Positions 22,901-33,759 of a DNA stretch of 64,000 bases are shown here, piece after piece (within the stretch, counting starts at the first letter, position 1; the number at the start of each line of letters is the position of its first letter). A program made the translations under genes and the position numbers. Source of the stretch: Epichloe hybrida. Its lineage: Eukaryota; Ascomycota; Sordariomycetes; Hypocreales; Clavicipitaceae. The notes below the pieces were generated by a model. The model saw nothing but the letters and a program-made list of their open reading frames with translations. It had not been told where the DNA came from and did not search any database. The stretch covers positions 124,001 to 188,000 of the forward strand of contig JAFEKR010000006.1 in the NCBI GenBank assembly GCA_019022495.1, in the 5' to 3' direction.

Positions 22901-24900
22901 TATCTTCCTAGTATCTAACTTATTAAGCGTGATAGTTAGTATTATACTTTGCAAAGCTAAGAATTAAGGGTAGCCTACTAATGAACATCCCGTAGCACTT
23001 ATGTTAGCTATAATACCTTTAAAGGTTCTAGATAAATATTATCCTTTAAGTGTAAATGCGCTTAGTGCCTTATCTAGTTCCTAAAGATTAAATAAATCCT
23101 TCTTAACTAGAGTATAAGTTATTACTCTACTAGCGAGAATCTTAGTGGTTATATGGCTGTTATAGGTAGTCCTGTGTGTGAAGAAGCTTATAGGCACTTA
23201 GCTATTACTATCTTCTTTGCTAAAACCAAGTTCTGTTAGGTATTGGTTGATATTATTATCCTTAGCTAATTCGGGATTATTATTACCTTTATACTATATT
23301 AGGAACGTATTATATAAAGAAGCTGTTGAGTCTGTGCAAGAGTGATTCTTGAATTGTTAGAATGCCTTCTTCCAGTCCTTATCTAAGTGTTTAGTTAACT
23401 AATAACCTTCTTTACCGCATATATAACACTTTTTTAAGCGTTAAGGCTTGCTCTTTGATGAAGATTAACTGTACTAGGCTTCCTTACCTCTTCCGTTATA
23501 CTTATGGTTAGTCTAAAAGTGTTCCTTAGTGCTAGCTTCTGTAGGGAACTACTACTGATTAATTAAAGCTTTAGATTTGCTAATTGACATCCTTATTCAT
23601 TTATAAAAGCGTTAGAGGTTAACAGGAGGATTAATAATGCAGGCCCTACATTCTAGGATTCCTTTGTAGGTATTTAGAATTTAACTGCGAAGGTCCAATT
23701 CTGACTAGGATCCATGAGGATTTGCCCTTTAGAGATTCGAAAGCTTTGTTATAAGGTCTTTAAAGTATTCAATCTTTAACTTACTAGGGTTCTCTTAGAT
23801 AATTGTGAGTAGTTGTAACTTTCCCTATAATAGATGGTTCTTCTAATGTGTATTATCTGTCTTAAACTTCTACCTAATCCTGCGGATAAGAGTTAGGAGA
23901 TCTTAGGGGTCTCCTTAGCCTAAAAGGTTCTCTAGGAAGTACTAGAGAGGTCTTCCTTTTAGTATAAACTTGAAACCGTAGCCTAACTATTCTTATGTAA
24001 TTCCTAGTATCTTATACTTCCTTTAATAGGTTAAGAGCTTAATATTAAGAATATTATACTCCTTAGCGCTATACTTAATGCTCTTATTATTATAGAACTT
24101 ATTAAGATTAAGTAGTTACTTTAATAAGGGTTAGCCTATCTCTTAAGGGGAAATAGGGATAATTAAATCTTATAAAAGGGGTGCTATGGTTCTAGACTGC
24201 GGAGGGGGATTATAATACCTTATTATAGGAGAGGAAGTAAGGGGGGTCTAGGGTTGTGGTTAAGGGCTCGTGATAGGGGGATTGCCTTTGCTATTATACC
24301 TTTGCCTTATACTTAGTATACTTAGGGATTAGTGTAATGGAATTTAGGAACAGAATAGGAGTGATTGCGGTGGCTAAGGGGATTAGGGATATTGTGGAGC
24401 AATTAGTTAATTTATTTAATCTCTGAAAGAAGGGATACTAATAGGGAGAAGGTCTTTATAGAAGTCTTTCTCTACTATTTGCCTCTTAAAGGGGGAATAC
24501 TTCCTAGTAACCTCCTATATTTCCTCTTCTTTCTAATCACAGAATCCATCGCAGTTAATAACATCTTTAAGCAAGACTATTATCTTATGGTAACTCTATA
24601 AGTCTATGTAGACGCCGCTAAAGAAGAGAAAGTCTTAAAGACTTTTTATAGCTTTAGGATCTACTACTTAGAATATCTCTTAGTTCTATCCTCTAAAGTT
24701 ATTACTAAAGATAGTGGATAGGGTTTGTAGGTATAGGTTTTTATATTTATAGGTTGCTTTCTTAATAAGAATCTAGGCCATGAGTTCTTTAGGGGTAGTG
24801 TTTGCTTTGAGATTAAATGATTCCTTATTCTCTAGTGCTTATTACGTAATGTATTAGTGTAAATTAGGGGATATATAGTTAAGGAGGTGAGATGTAACTT
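19910..24900 (-). pseudogene. Copia-2 gag-pol remnant (complete domain set)
   Basis: From right to left: gag (about 23450-24900); a zinc-knuckle-like motif (about 23385-23430) reading C-X2-C-X4-Y-X4-H with both first Cys intact; a protease site near 22985-23025 with Asn-Ile-Ser in place of Asp-Thr-Gly; integrase (about 21850-22660); RT (about 20700-21450) with the Ile-Leu-Thr-Gln-Ala and Gln-Arg-type core; RNase H (about 20000-20560). Stops are frequent, and almost all are TAA/TAG at Gln sites. Integrase before RT places it in Ty1/Copia (Pseudoviridae). A working copy would form cytoplasmic particles and integrate its cDNA with a 5-bp duplication, which is seen here. The start codon of gag was not fixed. 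Confidence 0.8.
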
Positions 24901-25102
24901 GTAAATTAGCTTCTCTTCTAGTATCCTTAGGGGGGAAGGTGCGTTTATAATTAAAGGGAACGTCTTAGGCTCTAGGTCCCTCTAGTTAATCTTAATGTTC
25001 TACTATAATGTCAGTGGTAGATAGGGGGGTAAGGGAAATAGAGATTTAATAGAAGTCCAAAGAATTACAAGTAAAGCTATTATCTTCGCCCCTTAGTAGG
25101 TT

Positions 25103-25262
25103 TAATTAAATAATTAAGGATAAGTTAGGTTAGTTACTAACTAGGCCTTAATTATTTAATAAACACGCTTCTAAGGGTTTGTTTGCGTAATAGACGCGCT
25201 AATTAAATAAATAAAGATAGGTTAGGTTAGTTACTAACCAGGCCTTAATTAAGTTAATAAGC
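25103..25262 (-). repeat. Two-copy direct repeat in the Copia-2 leader
   Basis: aattaaataa... followed by gttaggttagttactaac and ggccttaatt recurs at 25103 and 25201, a 98-bp period. It is untranslated sequence between the 5' LTR and gag. Confidence 0.75.
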
Positions 25263-25447
25263 TTAGATTTAGTATAGAGCTAGTTATAGTTACTTAAGGT
25301 AAAAGGAGAGCTAGAATATACTTTTTCCTTAGTATATTTAGTATCTCAGAGCGGCACTTTCTCTTTCATAAGGTAAGTCCTTAATACTAATACCTCTTCT
25401 ATAAACCTTGCTAATCTATGGTATCTATAAAGATAACCACTAATTAG

Positions 25448-25743
25448 TGTTAGTATCTATAGGATACTATTGACCTACACGTAGGGTTTTCGGGGTGGAC
25501 TAAAGTGCATGTAATTGTTATATATTCTAGTCTATTAAAGTAAGTAAAAGAGGGATTAAATAGAAGCAAAGAGGGTACGCTATTTATCACAGGAAAAGGG
25601 GCCTTAATTAGGGTTATTGGCGAAGAGGCCATATGTGCTGACTCTAATCGCGGCGCGGTTAGGCCGGACATGTGGGTCCGTGATGTAACGCGCCCACCCA
25701 ATCAGAGGCGCGCACCCTTGTTGATATCATGCTTGTTCCAACA
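25448..25743 (-). repeat. Copia-2 5' LTR
   Basis: 296 bp, begins TGTTAGTATC and ends GTTCCAACA. It is the least mutated of the three Copia-2 LTRs (CpG-rich 25640-25730). On the minus strand 25450-25701 is open for 83 codons. Confidence 0.95.
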
Positions 25744-26162
25744 GTATTATTAGTCTATATTCTAATGCATATAATATTAGGGCTTTCCTTTATAATCACA
25801 AGTAAGCAAGGATTATATATAAAGGTTTCTATCTAGAGATTCTCTTTATAATGCTTATAATACATAACCTACTAATACGTTCTAGCCTCTGTAAGCTTGT
25901 AAAGAGGCTTTATAACCCTTAAAATCGTGCTAGGTAGGTAAAGGTACCGTATCTAAATTAGCAAGCGCGCTAGGATTAGCTGCTCTAGTAATATATAGGC
26001 TTATATATACACCTAATAAATATTACGTAGCTAGATAAGGAATTTCCTTAATCTTGCTAATGGGGCTATCAAGAGGATAAGGCGTTAGCTTGCTTATTAA
26101 ATCGTTAGGGCCTATATAAGGATAGCCTGTTTCCCTTTATCCTTATATCCTTAGATCATAAG
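25744..26162 (-). pseudogene. Copia-1 RT remnant, continuation after Copia-2
   Basis: It matches 29080-29490 of the next Copia-1 copy (RT core, minus strand), including the stretches around gcgcgctaggattagctgctctag and the segment for Gln-Arg-Ala-like sequence. It stops abruptly at 26162, where the hAT-c terminus starts, so the N-terminal half of RT is not present here. Confidence 0.7.
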
Positions 26163-26172
26163 CAAAGGATTG

Positions 26173-26345
26173 TATTTAATTACAACTACAAATGTAATTG
26201 TGTAGTTGTAGTTGTAATAATTACAATTAATTACAACTACAACTACAATTACAATTAATTACAACCCAAATTTTATAATTACAATTAATTACAATTACAA
26301 ATTAACAATTACAATTACAACTACATAATTACATGTAATTATTCT
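26173..26345. repeat. Palindromic TGTAAT/TGTAGT island
   Basis: Mixtures of attacaactaca and the reverse complement tgtagttgtaat alternate in both orientations, giving long self-complementary stretches. It occupies the subterminal position of hAT-c. Confidence 0.85.
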
Positions 26346-26374
26346 AGTAATTTTAGATAATATTAGTAAATAGT

Positions 26375-26762
26375 TAATAGTAACTAGTAGTTAATAGTAA
26401 CTAGTAGTAACTAGTAGTTCATAGTAGTAACTAGTAATTAATAGTAGTTAGTAGTAGTTAATAGTAGTAACTAGTAGTTCATAGTAGTAACTAGTAGTTA
26501 ATAGTAGTAACTAGTAGTTAATAGTAACTAGTAGTTAATAGTAGTAACTAGTAGTTAATAGTGGTAACTAGTAGTTAATAGTAGTAACTAGTAGTTAATA
26601 GTGGTAACTAGTAGTTAATAGTAGTAACTAGTAGTTAATAGTGGTAACTAGTAGTTAATAGTAGTAACTAGTAGTTAATAGTGGTAACTAGTAGTTAATA
26701 GTAGTAACTAGTAGTTAATAGTAGTAACTAGTAGTTAATAGTAGTAACTAGTAGTTAATAGT
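26375..26762. repeat. 20-bp minisatellite with 40-bp higher-order period
   Basis: The unit gtagttaatagtagtaacta is exact from 26531 to 26760. At 26561, 26601, 26641 and 26681 the variant gtggtaacta alternates with gtagtaacta, giving a 40-bp dimer. The left part (26375-26530) is less regular. Confidence 0.95.
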
Positions 26763-26826
26763 GATAAAGAAATAAATTAAAATAATAGTAATAACTAAAT
26801 CTTAATTTAAATAATAAGGTAAAAGC

Positions 26827-27385
26827 TTATAAGGCTAAATTACTACTACAATGACTAGAAGACTCTAAATCTAATAAATCCTAAGGATTTTCAGGATTTA
26901 AGTCTTCTTCAACGCTAGATGAATCTGAGCTTAAGCTATAATAGTTAAATAAGTTAGTATATTACTTAATATCAGCAATATTATCCTCCTTTAGCTAATT
27001 TTTTAATAGTATTAATTCTTTAATAATATAATGCCTTAGCTTTGTTCGCCGATTTGTAATAATATTACCTCCTTGGTTAAATTGGCTTTCTATAGCACTA
27101 GAGGTAGCAGGAATTGCTAGATACTTTCTAGCTAATATACTTAAATTAGGGAAACATTTAATATTTCTTTCCCACCATTTAAATATATCTTCCTATAAAT
27201 AGTTAGTAAGTATAATGATTTATATATTAAAAGAAAAAACTTACCTTATCATCCATTAAATTAAGCGTTATATAGCTAGAAATTTCGTTTTTTCTAGTCC
27301 TTTGTATAGCCTTATCCCTTTCATTTATAAATAATCCTTTATCAAGCTTAATACTAGGCTTAGGCCTAGGATTATTAAAGGTTTT
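26827..27385 (-). pseudogene. hAT transposase, C-terminal dimerisation domain, with intron
   Basis: Minus strand, two exons: 27245-27385 and 26827-27192, with a 52-bp intron at 27193-27244 (GTAAGT donor, CTAAC branch site, TAG acceptor, phase 0). The product reads Lys-Trp-Trp-Glu-Arg-Asn, then Phe-Pro-Asn-Leu-Ser-Ile-Leu-Ala-Arg-Lys-Tyr-Leu-Ala-Ile-Pro-Ala-Thr-Ser, then Gly-Gly-Asn-Ile-Ile-Thr. This is the hAT-family C-terminal dimerisation region (Dimer_Tnp_hAT), which pairs transposase subunits in the nucleus. The first 112 codons are open. Three stops then follow (26995 TAG, 26962 TAA, 26881 TAG), each one C-to-T step from a Gln codon, before a final TAA at 26827. An acidic Ser-rich tail lies between them. 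The N-terminal part (BED finger and catalytic residues) is removed by the Copia-1 LTR at 27386. Identification of the domain is firm; whether the tail was translated is inference. Confidence 0.85.
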
Positions 27386-27673
27386 TGTTGGTTTTCACAG
27401 GGTATTGAATTCAATATAATAAGGTTATAAGCCCGAAGAATAGTATTATCTTTGATTATCTATTCTAGGCTGCGGCATGTGTGTGTAAAAGAGAAGTCAA
27501 AAGCTAGAATCCGTGATAAAAGAAGAGAAAGGGGGCCGCGCGTTTATAGCCCCATATTTCCTAGCTAATTAACAGGCTAGGTTATAGGTTACGTGTGAGG
27601 CCCGCGCGTGGCCTTAGCTTTTGCTAGGTAATTATAGCTACGACGCGTAATTAATATCACCTTTATTCTAACA
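27386..27673 (-). repeat. Copia-1 3' LTR (288 bp, subfamily 1b)
   Basis: It begins TGTTGGTTTTCACAGGG and ends TTCTAACA. The neighbouring internal sequence (27674-27700, cctctcttttttaa) is the polypurine tract read on the other strand. Confidence 0.9.
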
Positions 27674-28149
27674 CTAGAACCTCTCTTTTTTAATATAATT
27701 ATTAACGCGTAATATTAATTATAGAAATGAAAAAGGAAAGGCAAATTAATGATTTAATTAATAGGGAATATAAGGAAAAGAACTTATAGCCTGTCTTAGC
27801 ATATAGTAGCTAATAGAAGGGAAATAATAATCTCGCTTAGCTTATAAGCTTATATAAGGATAAGTAAATCCCTTCTAAATCCCTTCTTTTCCTTAAAATA
27901 ATATATATCCTATACTATAGTATATATATAATATCTTCCCCCTTCTAATATAATACCTTTCTCCTCCTATATACTACTACTAATTTCTATAGTTTACTAG
28001 GAGGGCCTAGTAAGCTAGCGTAGCTATAGCCACTAGGGATATTAACTATAGGGGTATAAATCCCTTATATATTACTATCTTATCCCTATAGCTACTCTCC
28101 TAGAGGATTACCTTTTCTCTTATTACGTATATATTATATATAAGTAACC

Positions 28150-31100
28150 TATCCCTCTATCTAGATAGTTATCTAGTTAGTTAAGATAAAGCTTTTAAGG
28201 GCCTTATTAAGTAATGCCTTTATAAAGGTATTAGCTAGGTTATTTTCCCTATTAATCTATTAGATTTTATAGAGTTCTTAGCGTTTATATAATTATTAAA
28301 GAGCTATAATATTAATTATTAGGCATTTCTCTTTTATTATACTAAGCTTAACAAGGTACTTATATAAGGAGTATAAATCCGTATATATAATAACTAGGAT
28401 CTTTAGGAGCTTTAGTTAGTTAGTAACTAAGTTTAGGGTGGTTATGATTACGTAAGCTATATTAATACTAGCTACTATGCCATAGACTTCCAAGGCAAGC
28501 ACACTTTGTATAACTCTCTTGCTCTTTATTAAGCTAAAGTATATAATATTCCCTTTAATTATGAATTTACTATTAGTATAGTCTTTATTCGCTAGGACGA
28601 GTACATATCCTAGTTATAAGAATAGGTCCTAGTTATTAGCAAAGGATCTATTTACAAAGGCAAAGAGCTTTGCCTTCTTAAGGTTAATTAGGATAAACAT
28701 TAGACCTCTCTCTAGGTAATCTATCTACTACTTTAGGCAGTAATTAAGGGCTTTTACGTCCTCCAGGGTTAGCTCCTAGTATTATATAGCAATGGATAAG
28801 TTAAAGCAAGCCTCTAGTTAGCAGATTAAGGTAATGTAAGCGCCTTAGGCCCTCTGCTTAATATACTTGCGTTTTAAATTAGTTATAGGGACTAACTTTA
28901 ACTTATTGCTTTACCCTTTTTACTAGATCTTAATAGTATTATTCTCTAGCATAATAATACTACTATTAAACGTAAGGGGACTATCTTAGGTTAGAAACTA
29001 CTTTAGCTTTACGTTAAAGCCTACTATAATAAGCTAGGTCTTTTCCTTCTTAAAGAACTTCTTATCTAAGAGGCTAATCATGTTATTAGTTTGCATTCTA
29101 ACGTAGGTAAAGTTAGGGCTTTCCTTTATAGTTATAAGTAAGTAAGGATTATATGTAAAGGTTTCTATCTAGAGGTTCTCTCTATAATGCTTATAATACA
29201 TAACCCACTAGTGCGTTCCTACCTCTACAAGCCTATAAAGAGGTTTAATAACCCTTATGATTATACTAGGCAGGTAAAGGTGCTATATTTAAATTAGTAA
29301 GCGTGCTAGGATTAGTTGCTCTAGTAATATGCAGGCCTATACATAAGCCTAATAGATATCTCTTAGCTAGATAAGGAATTTCCTTAATCTTGCTAACAGG
29401 GCTATTACAAGGATAAGACATTAGCTCGCGCGTTAAATCGTTAGGGCCTATATGAGGATAGCCTATTTCCCTTTATCCTCACACCCTTAGATTACAAGGC
29501 GTGACTTTTTGTAGGGTTTTATTATCTTACCTTTAATCTTATTAATAATTTAGGAATTAAAGATTCGAATCCTACTATATTCTTTCTTATTAAATATAAT
29601 AAATTTAAACACACCTTACTTAATTAAAGCGTTAATCTCCGCTTTTATTAATAGCTTAAACGGTTTGCCTAGGGTCTTAATAATTCCTTCCTTACGTAGC
29701 TTAATTATAAAAGCTAGGTTACTATGTTCTTTTGCTAATAGGAAGGTATTAGTACCTTAAGGTATTATAGGAGGGTTCTTCTATAGCCTTCTACGTCCTT
29801 ACTTTAATAGTATTAGTAGCACTATATTCTTATTATAAGCCTCTTGCCCTTTCTCTCCTTTCTCTTTACTAGGCTTTATTATCTTCTTTGTATTAGGATT
29901 ATTATAGTAGGGCTTAATAGATATTAACCTAAAGGTCTTTAGGCCTCTAGGCATGTTAAGTATATAGCTCTCTCTAGTAATTATTAGTAGCTTATATAGA
30001 CCTGCCTATCCCTTACTTTCTTACTAAACCTTAACCTTTAATCTAAGTAGTAAGCTAAGGGTCTTTAAGGTGTCTAGGCTATTACGTTTAGTAAGGGCCT
30101 TATTAACCTTCTAGATAGTGTAAAGTCTTTTAATCTCTTTAGTAGCCTTCTATACTATAATCATATGCTATGTGATATTAGGTAATAGTAAGGACTTACT
30201 TATTATATATAGGTAGGCTCTAAAGATAAGGAGGGTTAGGACAAGACTATTAGGGCCTATAGTGTTATTTAGGGCCTTAATTACTATTTATAGGGTAATA
30301 GGTTCTAGCGTTATAAGGCATTTACGTCTAATTATATTATAGGCTTTTTAGAGTGGCCTATGATACCTTTTAACCTTCCCTATACTATAGTATGCCTTAA
30401 TAGGGACTTCCTTAATTAAAATTAACATTAAAGCTACGAATTATCTAAATTTATTACTATAGAAGTTTATTCTAGTGTTTGTGATAATAAAGTCTAGGGG
30501 GCCTAGGTAAGTATTAATCTAGTATATTTAGAGGGCTTCCTAGGTTGTTTTTATAGAGATATTATTAAGGAATTTCGCTATATTAAACGCTATAGCTATA
30601 TTTATAGCATGAAGTGTAGGGCGGTTACTATCTAGGTAGAAGATATTTACTATTACTTTATAATTAAAGCTATACTTATCCTTAAGGGTAAACTTAAAGC
30701 AATTAGGGCTATCTATGTGTATTTAGTATTAGTGGCAGATTCTTATTAGCTTTCTAATAGCTTTAATATTAATATTATGCCTTAATTTACAGAGAACCTT
30801 ATGTAAACATTAGATTAATAGATGCTTAAAGCGGCAATATAATTACTATAGCTTGCCTTCTGTAAGGTATCTTTAAGTAACTGCTTTTTCTTTCTGTGTA
30901 AGAAGTATCTAGGCGTGGCCTTATTTATGTATAACAGGGACTTTAATGTTTCCTTATTATAGCGTGTTCTTAGAGATATTAAAGTTAATCTTTAAATAGT
31001 CTATATTATTAAGGGATAAGAGAAATAGAGTGTTTATAGGGATAACCTAAAAGAGAATATTTCCAAAGGGAGTAGGCATATTAGCTAATCTAAGCGCGAT

Positions 31101-33480
31101 AATTAGGTCCCCTATGCTAAATCTAACTAATGCCTTCTTCTCTGTTAATTTATTAAGCTATAATATAGGTATCTAATGTTATAGAGTAAGAAATTAAGGG
31201 TGCCCTGCTGTAGAGAACTTTGCGGCTCCTGTATTAGGCATGATCCCTTGGAATAGTACATAAGAATAGTAATCTTCTAATATAAATGTTACTAGGGCTT
31301 TATTTATAAGTTCCTGCTAAAAGGGGTTTTCTTTACTTAGGCTATAATACGCTACTTACCTTATTAGGAATTAAACTGTTTTCTTGCCATTAATATGGGT
31401 TTTATATATAAAGAAGCTTGTAAGTACTAGCCTATTTGTATTATTAGGGCTATTATTAAATCTAATACTCTTTATATACTAAATGATTTTATTCTTAATA
31501 AGGGGTTAGGACTTATATTCTCCCTCGTACTAAGTAAGGAATAAATAATATAAGTTATTAGTTAGATCTATAAGGTAGTGGTTCTTAAAGCATTAAAACA
31601 CTTTCTTATAGTTCTCTTTAGGGTGCTAAGATAACTAGCATCCTTCCTTGCTACATATATAACACTTCTTTATACAAGGAGTACCTTCTCTTCCTTATGG
31701 TTTTGAGGGGTATTAGGTCTTTTTTCCCTTCCTATTATATCTTTAGTTAGTCTAGAATTACTCTAGGGTTATAGCTTTAGTTAGGAACTATTAATAGTTC
31801 TTCTTCTCTTCCTTAATAAGATAAAGGGTTATTCTAATTTATTTATAGAACTCTTATAGTCCGTCTAGCGGATCTATAATTACTTCTCTATACTCTAGAA
31901 TACTATAATAAGCTCTGATAAGTTAATTCTAGAGTGCCCTTTTAGTTTAGCTTACTTTAGGTATTACTTATTACAAGATAGCTAGTCTTTCTATAAGTTT
32001 ATTAAAGCATTTAATTATTAACTTACTTAGGTTATTATTTATTATCCCTTATAGGGAAGTGTTATTCTACTCTAGTAAATATCTTTACTATATATCCTTA
32101 GTTTTGAATTATTCTCTTATATAGCTAATAAGCGTAAGGAGATCTTATAGTTATCTAGGTTTAGAGAGGTAATCTATATAGTATTATAGTGCTTTACCTT
32201 TAAGTATAACCTTAAAAGCATAACTAGCTTATTTAGGCTAGATATTAAGTAACTTACACTTTCTGTGGAATATTTAAAGCTTTAATTTAAGGATATTATA
32301 GTTATTAGCGCTATAGAGTTATTCTTTAGGGTATACCTTAGATAGGTTAATAATCTACTTTAGCAAAGGTCTCTAGGTCTATAGGGGTCCTCTAGGTATT
32401 TCCCTTTATATTTATAAAAGGGGTAGTAAGGTCTTTAGGAAGTAAGAGAGTAGCTTTATAGGTAGCACCCTTAGGGCTTATTATTCCCTCTAATCCTCCT
32501 CTTCCTTATATTAGGAAGGAGGAATTATAGCTCTTTAAGCTATGCTAATAGGGGCACTACTAGCCCTAGATAGTATAGGTTGCCTTTGTTAGTAACTCTC
32601 CTACTTAGGGGCATTATTAGTAGTGTTACTAGGGTAATACTACTAACTTACCTCTAGTAAAGGTATAGGTAGGGGAGTTACCCGCAAATACTTACGAATA
32701 GTATCCTTAGGCGGTCTTAACTCTAGGTTAATTAACCTTCCTAGGGGAGATTAGCTAAGCCTTCCTAGAGGGGATTAACTTAGTCTTCCTAGGGGAGTCT
32801 AGCTTATTAATTCTTTTAATAGTAATTATACTAATAAACAAGGTAATAGGGTAGGTTACCTAGTTCTAACATTACTATTATCTAGTAAATTATAGAAGAA
32901 CTCTTTATTCTATAAGTTCTTTTAGAAGCCTATATACTTCTTCCTAGCCTCTTTAATTTCTTTAAGAGTCTAAAATCTAAATTCTTCTTAGTTTACTACT
33001 TCTTTAAGGTTATTTACTATCTTAGTGCCTCTTCTAATAGTTATATACACTCTATTATAAAGAAGATAGTCTTAAAGTCTATTCTATAAAAGGTCTCTCC
33101 CTTTTGTAAACTTATCCCTTAACTATTTATAAAAGTTATTACTAAATTTAGAGAATAGTGTTCTTCTAAATAACCCTTACTCCTTATATTATTTAGTCTT
33201 TATAAGGATATAAAGACTAATTTCCTTAGGTATTATTATCTCTTTATATTTAGAACTTCCTATTTATTAAAGTAGTTCTTCTATAATATATTATTAAAGC
33301 CTTATAGAGATGTAGGGGTATAGGTTAGTGTAAACAGGGGTTTTTACTTTGTTAAGGTATTTATTATTATCTCTTGTTTTAATACCTTCTATAGTATTAT
33401 TATAGCTATTAGTCTCGCTAGGAACTCTAAATTAACTAGAGGTCCTAGATAGTCTAGCTGTATCTAATATTCTAATTAAT
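28150..33480 (-). pseudogene. Copia-1b gag-pol remnant
   Basis: From left to right in reverse order: RNase H (about 28180-28770), RT (about 29080-29730), integrase (about 30000-30900), protease (about 31200-31250), zinc-knuckle region (about 31640-31690) and gag to about 33470. Collinear with the plus-strand Copia-1 at 38179-43516. Stops are spread through every domain. 29829-33480 is present a second time at 33733-37390. Confidence 0.8.
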
Positions 33481-33759
33481 TAAGGGAGGCAAATCTTATG
33501 ATGTGAGAAGGTAAGGGGTATAACTATAATTATATAATGTTTTTTAGATATAAAGGATTGCAAGGTAAGGCGGTTAACTTTAAATATGTAATAGAACGTA
33601 TAATAAAGAAAGATAAGGGGATAGCTTAGCTACTAGTATTAAACCTTTCTTTATTATTTTAAAGTCTGTATAGATATAGATGTTAATACTAAAGTAAGAA
33701 GAGAGCTATATTATACCTTTCTATTAGCATAACTTATTATTATAGGCCTCTTACCCTTT

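Larger units (their letters stand above)
19368..25743 (-). mobile_element. Complete Copia-2 element, minus strand, 6376 bp
   Basis: It has LTRs of 296 bp at 19368-19663 (3') and 25448-25743 (5'), and TSD gtatt on both sides (19363-19367, 25744-25748). The internal region keeps the Ty1/Copia order on the minus strand: leader, gag, protease, integrase, RT, RNase H. It is one of the less damaged copies: the 5' LTR keeps many CpG sites around 25640-25735. It inserted into a minus-strand Copia-1 copy. Confidence 0.95.
17924..26162 (-). mobile_element. Copia-1 fragment (3' LTR remnant, RNase H, part of RT), minus, split by Copia-2
   Basis: Two pieces, 17924-19367 and 25744-26162, form one minus-strand Copia-1 interrupted by the complete Copia-2 with TSD gtatt (19363-19367 and 25744-25748). 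At the left is a 90-bp 3' LTR remnant (17924-18013). RNase H follows (about 18440-19300), then RT up to 26162, where the hAT-c end begins. Gag, integrase and the 5' LTR are not present to the right of that point. Confidence 0.8.
26163..27385 (-). mobile_element. hAT-like DNA transposon with transposase C-terminus (element hAT-c)
   Basis: The left end is CAAAGGATTG (26163-26172), which differs at two positions from CAGAGCATTG of hAT-a and hAT-b; one difference is G-to-A. The preceding 8 bp, atcataag, is the candidate target copy, in Copia-1 RT. Inward lie a palindromic island (26173-26345), a 20/40-bp minisatellite (26375-26762) and a minus-strand hAT transposase gene fragment (26827-27385). 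A Copia-1 LTR cuts it at 27386. The N-terminal half of the transposase and the right end were not found elsewhere in the window. Confidence 0.75.
27386..33732 (-). mobile_element. Copia-1 (subfamily 1b), minus, lacking its 5' LTR
   Basis: 3' LTR (27386-27673), then on the minus strand RNase H, RT, integrase, protease, gag and most of the leader. At 33733 it breaks in the leader and the sequence jumps back into integrase of a second copy. The left flank gtttt (27381-27385) is the expected TSD, but the sequence to the right of the next LTR (58097, ctaat) does not match it. Confidence 0.8.

Noticed and set aside
2885..26172. hAT-a flank attataag and hAT-c flank atcataag as ends of one element
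   Set aside because: The 8-mers are similar but lie in different host elements (Copia-2 gag side and Copia-1 RT); the similarity is probably chance or target preference.
26375..26762. Regular repeats considered as a CRISPR array
   Set aside because: No spacers of constant length; units are contiguous 20-mers in a eukaryotic transposon.
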